In this document: piece after piece, positions 55,546 through 64,000 of the stretch
Layout: every line of letters begins with the position of its first letter
Position numbering within the stretch: the stretch's first letter is position 1
From: Heliocidaris erythrogramma
Lineage: Eukaryota; Echinodermata; Echinoidea; Camarodonta; Echinometridae
Direction of reading: 5' to 3'
Length of the DNA: 64,000 bases
NCBI GenBank assembly: GCA_025617745.1
Contig: CM046869.1
Span: 5,852,244 to 5,916,243, forward strand
The notes under the pieces: model-generated
The model's input: only the letters and a program-made list of their open reading frames with translations
Database searches by the model: none
Told to the model about the DNA's origin: nothing
Translations under genes and position numbers: made by a program

Positions 55546-55988
55546 TTATTAATTTGTCCCTTGAAAGGGGTGTTTTTCCAAACTCATTAAAAATTGCAAA
55601 AGAAATTCCTGTTTTTAAAGGTGGTAATAAAGCATTAGTGACGAATTATAGGCCAATATCAATATTATCAGTATTCACTAAAATATTTGAAAAAATTGTA
55701 TATGATAAACTAATATCTTTTATATCTAAATATAACATATTATACGGTAAGCAATTTGGTTTTAGACAGGGATACAGTATACTGTTCATGCTTTGATTGA
55801 TTTTACAGAAAAAATTGCTAAAGCATTTGAAGATAAAAACATAACAGTAGGGATATTTTTAGATTTTTCAAAGGCGTTCGATTGTATTAATCATGATATC
55901 TTAGTAGATAAGTTATCTTCGTATGGAATCAGAGGAACAGTATTAAAATGGATAATTGGTTATTGAAGCAACCGAAAACAGTATGTTT

Positions 55989-56194
55989 CACTCTAAAAAC
56001 TCAAATGTTAAATCTACATTTAAAAGGTTGGAGGAGTGACAACATTTTCAAAATGGTAAATGAACACTTTTAACATGCTGCATCCAACCTTTAAACTATT
56101 AGATCCAGCATGTTAAAAGTGTTAATTTACCATTTTCAAAATGTCACTCCTCCAACCTTTTACATGTAGATTTAACATTTGAGTTTTTAGAGTG
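55989..56194. mobile_element. 206-bp palindromic MITE in the LINE RT
   Basis: Arms of about 90 bp: CACTCTAAAAACTCAAATGT at 55989 and its inverted copy ending at 56194, matching almost throughout. The flanking LINE codons rejoin in frame if the insert and one TT are removed, so the target duplication appears to be TT (2 bp). No coding capacity. Confidence 0.9.
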
Positions 56195-57475
56195 TTGTAT
56201 TAATAAAATTTATTCACCGTCTGAGAATATTACAGTAGGAGTACCTCAAGGGTGCAATTAAGGGCCTCTGCTTTTTTATTGCATATCAACGACCTTCAGT
56301 ATGTCAGTGGTGTTTTATCTACCACATTATTCGCCGATGATACAAGTCTATTTTTATCTGGGAAGGATCCCATCCAATTAAATGATAATTTAAATAATAA
56401 AATGTATAAAATAAATCAATGGTTTCTCGCTAATAGGCTTCAAATAAACGTCAATAAAACTTCTTTAATGATTTTTAAATCCAAAAATAAGAAAGTCGAA
56501 TACAACACAATAAAATTGTACATTAATGATACTGAAATTAAAAAGGTGCCGTTTACGAAATTTTTAGGTGTAATTATTGATGAAAATCTGAGTTGGAAAG
56601 AACATGTAAATCACATCACAAATAATATTTCTAAGTTTATTGGAATTCTGAACAGACTGAAAAATGATTTACCTTTGCGCATTCTTGTCAAATTATATAA
56701 TACTATGATATTACCACACCTACGTTATTGCAATATTATATGGGGTAACTGTGCAATTACTTAATGCAATAACTTTTTCGGTTACAAATCGGGTACTACG
56801 AGTTAAAACTAATTCGTCATGCTTGGCTCATAAAAACAGATGATTCCTAAAGCTGAAGATTCTGAAGATTTATGATTTATACACTTTTCAAATTGCATCA
56901 TTTATATTTTCTTATCATAGAAATATTTTGCCTGATATATTCAATAATTATTTTATTTATAATAGTAATATAAGCAAATATTCAACAAGAAACGCCAATA
57001 ACTTATACATCCCCTTCTACCGTTACAGTTTCTCAAGAACAGTTGTAAGTTATAATGGACCGACTGTGTGGAACAATATGACATCAGTATTTAAACAATG
57101 TTCTTCGCTGCAATCTTTTAAAAGAAAATACAAAACTTACCTTCTGAACTATCAATCCACTTAAATACCAAACTTGCCTGCTATTTTGTGTAATCCTATG
57201 TTATTTGTTTGTTATTTTTTCGTTCTTGTATTGTTACTTATGTTTTATGCCAGTGTTTATGTCAATACGGGGGTAGCCTTGACAGGTCAATGGCCTTTGC
57301 TACCCCCTCACATCCACATCTGGACGTTATATTAATTTCTCTCGTATCATTTATTTTTGATATTATATTCTTGCATTGTTGTTAATTCCCTTTAATATGT
57401 TGTTTATTTCTGATTTTATGCATGTGTTGTTATAAACTTTTTAAAGAGATGTGAAATAAAATGAATTGAATTGAA

Positions 57476-57889
57476 TTGTTAAAGAATAGTTAAAAATATC
57501 TGCTCGGTCGCTTTGCTCCCTCGCTACACTAATAACAGCAAAATAACGTGGGAATGACACTTCCGGTAGGCATGGAGCCATCAATGGTATAAAGATAAGA
57601 TAGAAGGAAAAACGAATAAAAAACGAATAATTAAATATCATAATTGATAGGATTGAAGTAAATTGAATATATCATAAAGAAAGTAAATGTGAGAAAATTA
57701 CAATGTGAGAAAATTAGCAGAAACCATGGAAACAAATGCGCATAGCAGATGCTCTTCTGTCTTGCTGATGTAACATGGATGTTATCAGGTCTGGAAGCGG
57801 ATCTATTGACAGCGATTAAGCCGGACTAAGCCCACTTTGGTAGTAGGTAAATGTGAAAACGGTATTACTTAAATCTGAGAGCAGAAAAT
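57476..57889. other. spacer, no gene
   Basis: Contains CTGCTCGGTCGCTTTGCTCC near 57502, the inverse of a word at about 32771-32790. Nothing else was recognised. Confidence 0.45.
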
Positions 57890-58300
57890 GAGAACAAAGC
57901 AAAAACAGCAAGGTCAGAGAAAATCACTAGGACAGTTGGAGATAAACTGAACAACAATCTGAGCTTTATAAAAGAAACAAATATAATAAACAGGGGCTTT
58001 GCTAGATCAATCCGTCCAAACTGATAAAGGTTTGCCAACAATTTTTAGAATACGCAAAATGAAAAAAAAAGGAGTCCTTACATTTTGACATTGCGGACAT
58101 GGATAAGAACATGGTGGCCAGAATTGTAAATGGGAGTCATGGAAACCTTAACCCCCTCCCCGGCGTGGAAGGATGAAAAACAACATGAAGATTAGAACAA
58201 ATGATCGTGATAGCTAACTTACCAAGGTTTCAATAACTTCCGTCGAAGAAATAAGCACAAACAACAACTTACGTCGAAGAAAGCACAAACAACAAAATGA
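57890..58300. repeat. empty-site copy of the sequence that flanks the 8.6-kb insertion
   Basis: Left part matches 42497-42580 (AACAAAGCAAAAACAGCAAG.., GAGAAAATC, GGACAGTT, ACAACAATCTGAGCTTTAT). Right part matches 51185-51450. The target word AATCTGAGCTTTAT occurs once, at 57956-57969. Confidence 0.85.
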
Positions 58301-58339
58301 GAAAACGATTTTTATTTTTTAAGCAACGACTTATTTTAA

Positions 58340-58500
58340 TTTCCGTCCACTATTTCTAAAAACAAGTATGCTTTCGTCAAACTCGATCAAATTAAATGGT
58401 TCAAAACTGTGGAACAATACACCGTCCTATTTAAAGAATTCACCCTCACTGCAGGCCTCTAGGCATTTTTATGTGTGCCCGCAAACCATTTTTACCTTGA
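58340..58500 (+). pseudogene. LINE ORF2 C-terminal scrap
   Basis: Frame reads NSIKLNGSKLWNNTPSYLKN then SPSLQASRHFYV, the G-x-x-x-W-N-x-x-P … S-x-x-x-F block at the end of CR1/L2-like ORF2 proteins. Only about 50 codons remain. It overlaps the presumed 3' UTR side of the cholinesterase gene on the opposite strand. Confidence 0.6.
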
Positions 58501-58899
58501 ACACAATTTACGTTTATTTTACTTACGCAATATATTTCCTTTATATATTCATATTTATTCACCTATTTTATGTATTGCTAATTTATATGTATTTTTTTTT
58601 TTAATATGAATTTGCATTTTCAATATTTACAATGTATCACACTTATTATATATGCTATGTTTTGTACGCTTTTTATCATGGTTTGCAAAATAAAGATGAA
58701 ATGGTGTGTGGGTGCGTGTGTGTGTGCAGCATCATTAACACGAAAACTATTCAAATCAGGCATTATGACACTGACAAAGCATCACGACTGTCCCCAATTC
58801 ATATTTGCACCCGTGTGCCTTTCAAAGATTTCAGTATAATTTGGTAAATGATCATTCTCTGATTGTAAATTTGCTGCCTGTTTTAGAAGATTAAGTTGA

Positions 58900-59030
58900 T
58901 TATGGTGAGGCCGTAGGGCAGGTATTTTCGTCTTTGTACTTCTCGAATTCGTAGGTCCAGCTAGGCATGTCTGTATCCCGCCATAGTTCATAGTTCTTCA
59001 CCCAGTCTTCATATACTTCTTCCATTGGAG
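58900..59030 (-). CDS. cholinesterase last exon: T (WAT) peptide
   Basis: Starts APMEEVYEDWVKNYELW and ends ENTCPTASP before TAA (58900-58902). Aromatic residues recur about every seven positions (W9, W16, W24, Y31 counted from the first Pro) and a Cys follows at 37. This is the arrangement of the tryptophan amphiphilic tetramerization peptide of AChE-T, which binds the proline-rich segments of ColQ or PRiMA. In vertebrates it is likewise coded by its own last exon. Confidence 0.88.
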
Positions 59031-62000
59031 CTGTGAGGACAATAATACATGAAAATAAGTTACCAGGGACTAAGGGATCATATACTTAAAATAGAATACT
59101 AAAAAAAGGAATAAATATGTGTCAAGAAGTTACTATACGATATGAACTAAAAATAAACAAGGATATAATTTTGATTAATGCGCTATATTACAGCAATGGC
59201 GGTGATACATTTACTTTTGAAAGCAGAGGAGCATCGATCAAAGAGGATTTTTTTTAGAAAATGGGGCATCTATACAGAAACTCGTTTGAAAAGATTTTAA
59301 ATTCCATCACACATTGGTATTTGATTCCCCCCCCCCCCCCCCCTCTGGATTAAAATGAATTAACAGTTATATTTTAATTTGATCATGAATAAATCAATAT
59401 TTTCCTACACAATAGTAGCCGATAGCAAATCTTGATCTAATTTCGACCGAGCAAAGCGAACAAGCAAGAGAGAAAGGTTATTTTTTTCTTCATCCCCTTG
59501 GAGAAATATCTCTGATCTGGGATCACTACACAACATCTCGTCATTAGAGTTTTCATGAGTTCTAGGTCTATTGCTTGGTACATATATACTCAAATAAGTC
59601 ATGCAAGGCCACCATCCAACAAAAGGGGAAATATTTACAATAACTGACCATTTTTAAGGACAATCTGTGCTCCTGCGATGAAGAAAATATGCCACTCCTA
59701 AAGTACAAAAAACAGCTCTTTCTTTTCTCTGATTTCTTCCTTCACTATATAACAACACTAACAAAATATCTTCTTTAAAGGGCATATTTCCTGGCATCTC
59801 AAATTTGAAAGGTGCATTGACTAAAAAGAATGCTTATTAGATAACTCTAGCATCGTCTAAAGCCATTTTAGACTTACTTGGTATGGCGTTTTCTGTTGAG
59901 AAAAAATGTTCTAAAAGTGCTATGCAACATACTACACAAAACACATTTGCGCAATTCCACGGTTACTCACGTAACATTTTGAGAGGTTCTCATTTTCTTT
60001 AACTACAGGTGTTAGGTAAATGAGTTTTAGTTACAACAATGCGCATATACATATGTACGTGAGTACGTAAAGACAGTATTAAAACTTCAGAAGAAGAAAA
60101 AGCTAATATTCGGTTACTCTCGTTACGTTATTAAGAAAGAAAAATGTGAGTTACCGTGGAACTGCCCATTTTCATTTCATAAATTAACAGCATATAGATG
60201 TCCATGAAGGGGTAAACTGAGGGTACATCAGTATAATAAACATAACAGGACAATTCTCCATTAGAAGTGGCACTGATACCGTCACGGAAGCCCGTCACGA
60301 AAGTGGAACATTATTATACTCATCTGGAAGGATCATTTTTCATCGCAGGAAGGGCACCTTCTTTCCATTGACCACTGCCCCCCCCCCCCCCCCCCGTGTG
60401 AAAAATATCAAGATAATTGAATGAACTAGCCAGGCTACTGTCATAGACTACAGAAATACATCACAGTGTTCCCCGGCCTTACACTGTATGGGAGCGCGTG
60501 TGTATTATTAATATATGCCAATTCGACCACAGGGTTGAATCAGAACACCTGTTTTGACTTTATGAGGGGAAAATAGTGTTCACACTGATGATGATTCTAT
60601 ATCTGCGTTTAATTACAGTCAATCTGCGGTTCACAGTGTTCTTCCTGGTACACTCTAGGAAAATTATGTCCTGAAGAGGTGCCCAAACTTGAAATAACAG
60701 TGGTTGGTAAGCTCCCTTTTCAATGGTAAAGGTGCTTACAAGAAGCCGCTTTTTCAGAGTGTAGCTCCTTAATTACCTGTTTGGAGGTGTAATCCCGACA
60801 TGTAGTTCAACCAGAAAGAACACGATGCCGCCCTCATCGCTCGACCATTGGTCATATTTAGGGACAGCTTCTTGTATTCCTGTTCAGGTATGGTGTATCT
60901 TGGCCACTCGGGGTAGACATCGCTCGTCATCGGTTCATTCGGATTTCTAAATTGAAAGTAATGATACTTTAAACAGTTAGTCAGATGATCTTTGAAGGTA
61001 GAGGTTTACATGGTGGTACTGATAACGTGGAGAAGGCTTACGATTCACCATGTGGTTAGTCCTGAAAAAGGACTGTTGAGGAAGAAGAAGAAAGTGGATA
61101 AAAAGTTGAGAGGAGAAGAAAAGGAAAGGCAAGATAGAAATTCAGAGAATGTAGAAGTAATCTTTCTTGAAAGTGTGAAATCCTGAAAAGGACTGTAAAC
61201 CAGATGAGTAGGCTGAGAGTGGAGAAAACTCGGCGTTTCGAACAGGTTGACTGTCTGTCATCAAGAGTCTCCTGATGATACAGCCAGAGCCAATATCAAT
61301 TCTTGTCAAGGCTGGATTGTGCCCCCAATTAACAAAAGCTATCAAGAGCTATCCACAGGATTGAAAATGTCAAACAATATTTTGAAACATTTGTTTGGGG
61401 AGACTTTTTCCAACTGTGCTCTCAAAATGCGACTTTCGCACATGGATAATTGAAAAATTCTTTACCAATTTCGAATTCCTGGATCCGCCACTGAGCAGAA
61501 TAGGTAATGTGACTGTGAGGGAGTTGCGGACAACTCCCCATTCGCTCCAACACTCAAAATGACTAAAATGTCATTTTTTCCCCAAGTGTATTACTCAGTA
61601 GGATCTTTTTCTTTCATGAGGACCTATAAAAAATATACTAGCTTAAATATATTTTGAGTACTGCCCCGAGGGTAAAAGTGCTTCGGAGGTAACCGCAAAT
61701 TAATGATATTTTTGTGTATGACAAACGGGAGAGTTGTCCGGAAGTACGTCATAATCGACTGACCAAATTGACAGTTTGAGATTCGCATAGTTGTAGTGAT
61801 CTCATTATTCGAACATCCATAAATTTCTTATTTCCTTGTCCGATTACTTTCAAACTTCCACCATCCCTTTTTTCCCTCATTTTTCTGCTTTTACACAAAC
61901 TTATTACCAAGGTTGGAATGCACTTTAACTTGTTAGTCATATTTATGGTTTACCGAATCTTACTAATTGAGCCACATTCATTTTGTAACGTTCATGACAT

Positions 62001-63117
62001 TGTATTTATGACTGAAAGCAAAATAAGATCAAACAGGTGCCCTATGTTGCCTTGAATGGTCGTGTCATTCATCACTTACAAGCTTAATTTATGCATGCAA
62101 TTGTGCCCGTTCTTTTGCGCTTCATTGTAGGCTTTATTAGTGCAGATAGAGTTTTTCCAGTAGCACATTAAAAGTAATATAAGGTGACACAAGTTGTCTT
62201 ATCCGTGTCATCGAATTCATATTTTAAAAAAATAATTATTATAAGAAAAGGTGAACAGGTTGCGTGAGTAATTTCAGCTTCGGTCAAGATGCATTTCATA
62301 GCTAAAGATAATGTTCTGCGTTGTTCACTGAAAGAATAATCACTATGTCCGTTCAAACCTCGCCTTCCCATATGGTACCAAGTGAAAAGATAATGTTACG
62401 TACATGTACATCATTTCATTCGGTCTAGGAGGATGTGGGGGCACTTTTGTGAGGTTATTCATAATAGATACTGAAACAACGTAACTCATACTCGTTTTTA
62501 TCTTACCCTGATTTCACAAAGTTCGTCCAGTAACGCATGAATTCAATAGACATTAACTTCTCTTCATCTGTCTGTCCAACCACGCCATTAATGGTTGGGT
62601 TCAACCCCCACGCAAAGACGTACTGTAGATCTTCTGCATGGGAAGCTCCTGTCCATTCTGGAACACCTGCGTAAACCGACCATGTCGGGTCATGGGTCAT
62701 CTCGTACCTGTACACTTCTGCTCCTCCCGCTTCCAGAGCGCGTGCGTAGTATTCAGTAGGACACGCGAAAGTTTGATCGGTCGTCAGTCGTATCAGGCTA
62801 TCCAACTGAGTGGCCGAGGCGTCGTCAGCAAGACTCCAATCAATGTAGTGCTGTTCCACTGCAGCTATCTCAACATCTGACGTGGCGTAGTAAACGAGTC
62901 TTGGTAGATAAGATCTGAATAGGGAGATGTTCACGATGGGAGGTTCAAACAAGGAGCTTGGAACATCAATAAACGCGTAATTGATAGCAGACTCGTCCTC
63001 GTTGCTTCCAAGCAAGGTAGGTAGGACCTTGAACTGCCGTCGTTTGACCATTTCGACCGGATCTTCAGGCAGAAAGTGTCCATCGACAACAGGAGCAGAG
63101 AGAGCGCCGTTCCCTTC
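58900..63117 (-). CDS. cholinesterase (acetylcholinesterase-like), last three exons
   Basis: Serine esterase of the acetylcholinesterase family, a secreted or membrane-anchored enzyme that hydrolyses acetylcholine. Exons: 63117-62507, 60946-60777, 59030-58900. Junctions are GT-AG and phases agree, giving about 303 residues of the C-terminal half. Seen: VVDGHFLPEDPVE; the catalytic Glu in SNEDESAINY; the catalytic His in TGASHAEDLQYVF; FMRYWTNFVKSG-NPNEP; the Cys pair of the C-terminal loop (CPTEYYARAL and AASCSFW); and a separate last exon coding a T peptide. The exons with the oxyanion hole and catalytic Ser (GESAG) lie beyond 64000. A plain carboxylesterase or neuroligin is less likely because of the triad residues and the T peptide. 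Last-exon 3' UTR: AATAAA on the minus strand at 58554-58559. Confidence 0.93.
59031..60776. other. cholinesterase last intron
   Basis: Holds the copy (60065-60270) of the 51.6-kb segment and poly(C) runs near 59327-59342 and 60378-60394. No exon of an alternative (H- or R-type) C-terminus was recognised. Confidence 0.55.
60777..60946 (-). CDS. cholinesterase exon: NPNEP to conserved Cys
   Basis: 56 full codons: NPNEPMTSDVYPEWPRYT, LSLNMTNGRAMRA, SCSFWLNYMSG. DPNEP/NPNEP and C-x-F-W are family blocks; Cys42 of the exon is the partner of the disulfide Cys in the previous exon. Sequon NMT. Acceptor TTTAG, donor CAG-GTAATT, phase 1 out. Confidence 0.92.
60991..61340 (-). repeat. retroelement end, Penelope-like, with hammerhead-like text
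   Basis: Begins with the block shared with 3631-3686. On the minus strand, at 61266-61231, CTTGATGACAGACAGTCAAC is followed by CTGTTCGAAACGCC: a UGAUGA box, a short possible stem (ACAG/CUGU), then CGAAAC, as in hammerhead cores. Located in a cholinesterase intron. Confidence 0.5.
61341..62506. other. cholinesterase intron, no feature
   Basis: No repeat or exon was recognised in this part of the intron. Confidence 0.45.
62507..63117 (-). CDS. cholinesterase exon with catalytic Glu and His
   Basis: 203 codons from an acceptor CTTGTTAG to a donor GG-GTAAGA. Exon residue 42 (Glu in NEDES) aligns with the triad Glu, and residue 160 (His in ASHAEDL) with the triad His. Cys119 (FACPTEYYA) aligns with the first Cys of the third conserved disulfide. 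Human acetylcholinesterase has the same order: PVVDGDFL, VVKDEGSYF, VVCPVAQL, PHGYEIEF, RYWANFARTG. Phase 2 out, completing a Gly codon before NPNEP. Confidence 0.93.
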
Positions 63118-64000
63118 CTAACAAGGATAATGAATATAAAGACGAAAGAAGTTTCGGAGGATTAAGATCTTTCCACCAAGCTAACCAGTTTTTTGAAAAC
63201 GCCGGACTAAGTTGGCTTCACTTTGTCCATATATCATTATATATGGACAGCCCAGTATCAACATGTCCATTCCGCTACTGAATGACCTTTGTTAAGGTAA
63301 AGACCGGTTAATAGGCCCACAATGGCCTCTTGTGACCATCAAAAACCCTATAAGTCAATGGTATCAGAAAATCATTACAGAGGAGATTTGAGAAGTATTC
63401 ATAATTCTGTTATCCTTTGACTTCTTTTCCCTATATCACAAGTTTGTTTTTGTGGCTTTTCTTGTGGCGATTCACACCGTATAGCCGTTACTCTTTTATC
63501 TCAATAACGGTATTTGTGATAACAAGACATTTCAAAACATCAATATATTTTTTTAAAAGTTTACACTTAGAATGTTCCTAATCATTTTAAAACTTATAGG
63601 TTTGAATGAAAAATTATTAAACATGTTTTGAAAAAAAGTATCTTATCCTGAGTCATTTGATATCATTTTTATGTGGTATATGTTCACTCTTGGATGTATA
63701 GGAGGCATTGTTTGCGTGAGTGTAAAAATCGACTTGCGCCAAAGTATTCAGTGGGGGATGAAATTTATTTCATTTATTTCACGAGGGGCATTTTATGTGA
63801 CTTCCCAGAAGAAAAGACACACACAAACACACACCTCCACAGACACAGACAATGTATCAAACGAGATGCATTACATGTGACTTCCCAGAAGCAAAGACAC
63901 GCATGATTAAAAAATAAGAGAGTTTGACAAAGTAAATTGAATCAGAATATTGTTTCTTTCTCTATGTTTATATGGGAGATTAACCCCTTAGGTTTAATTC
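63118..64000. other. start of upstream cholinesterase intron
   Basis: AT-rich. Near 63797 and 63869 TGTGACTTCCCAGAAG occurs twice, 72 bp apart, with ACACAC-type repeats between. No further exon before the window edge. Confidence 0.5.

Larger units (their letters stand above)
53310..57164 (+). pseudogene. LINE reverse transcriptase, interrupted
   Basis: Part 1, 53310-53847: linker and RT start with SAGHDDISVKTVKY. Part 2, 55546-55988: ERGVFPNSLKIAKEIPVFKG, NYRPISILSVFTKIFEKIV, QFGFRQGYS, then IFLDFSKAFDCINHDIL (catalytic Asp). Part 3, 56195-56764: ITVGVPQG, TTLFADDTSLFLSG (FADD box), TKFLGVIIDENLSWKEHV. Part 4, 56928-57164: RYSFSRTVVSYNGPTVWNNM, the ORF end. Stops at about 55963 and after GVPQG, frameshifts and two insertions make it non-functional. 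Confidence 0.85.
52405..57475 (+). mobile_element. second LINE (APE endonuclease plus RT), split by two DNA elements
   Basis: A CR1/L2/jockey-like non-LTR element on the plus strand. It starts in the endonuclease and ends at 57440-57475 with AATAAAATGAATTGAATTGA, a pentamer-type tail. It was interrupted by a Tc1/mariner element (53850-55543) and a palindromic MITE (55989-56194). Several frameshifts and stops show it is dead. No ORF1 is visible, so the copy is probably 5' truncated. Confidence 0.85.

Noticed and set aside
1-64000. tRNA or rRNA genes
   Set aside because: No B-box-like GGTTCGAATCC or tRNA cloverleaf, and no rRNA text, was seen by eye; a covariance-model scan would be needed to exclude degenerate copies.

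Overview
The window looks like nuclear DNA of a marine invertebrate animal, probably a deuterostome such as an echinoderm or hemichordate. The genes are intron-rich with GT-AG junctions. ACATGTA-type words, microsatellites and long poly(G)/poly(C) runs are very frequent, and several classes of animal transposon are present (CR1/L2-like LINEs, BEL/Pao, Tc1/mariner, piggyBac-like and pogo-like MITEs, Penelope-like repeat ends). The phylum call is an inference from this style, not from a marker gene.

Two host genes can be built from the sequence, both on the minus strand. The first is a complete ATF6-type gene: 14 coding exons from 41351 down to 12059, with consistent phases, adding up to 709 codons plus stop by my count. 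It encodes an acidic/serine-rich activation region, a bZIP domain, a transmembrane anchor with an Asn/Pro site-2-protease motif, a luminal RxxL site-1-protease motif and the conserved luminal tail. A 10-codon upstream ORF ends 7 nt before its start codon. The second is the 3' end of a cholinesterase gene (three exons between 63117 and 58900). It holds the catalytic Glu and His and ends in a T-type (tryptophan amphiphilic tetramerization) peptide; its 5' exons lie beyond the window.

Layout: 1-5.0 kb is AT-rich DNA with no recognised gene. At 6.0-8.3 kb lies a 5'-truncated LINE (minus). At 9.36-11.68 kb are two DNA-transposon derivatives just beyond the ATF6 3' end. At 12.06-41.35 kb is ATF6, its introns packed with MITEs, microsatellites, a 540-bp purine tract, LINE fragments, two perfect or near-perfect hairpins and a Crypton-like N-terminal fragment. 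At 42.58-51.18 kb is an 8.6-kb insertion: a decayed BEL/Pao gag-pol enclosed by 180-bp inverted repeats and a 14-bp target duplication, with a matching empty site at 57.96 kb. At 52.4-57.5 kb is a second LINE split by a Tc1/mariner element and by a small palindromic MITE. At 57.9-60.3 kb is a partial duplicate of 51.2-51.9 kb, wrapped around the last cholinesterase exon.

The two host genes act in different places: ATF6 is a stress sensor of the endoplasmic reticulum, and the cholinesterase is a secreted or anchored synaptic-type esterase. Nothing suggests shared regulation. Most of the remaining sequence is mobile-element debris. The most unusual structure is the 8.6-kb insertion, which combines Penelope-like terminal features with a BEL/Pao interior.
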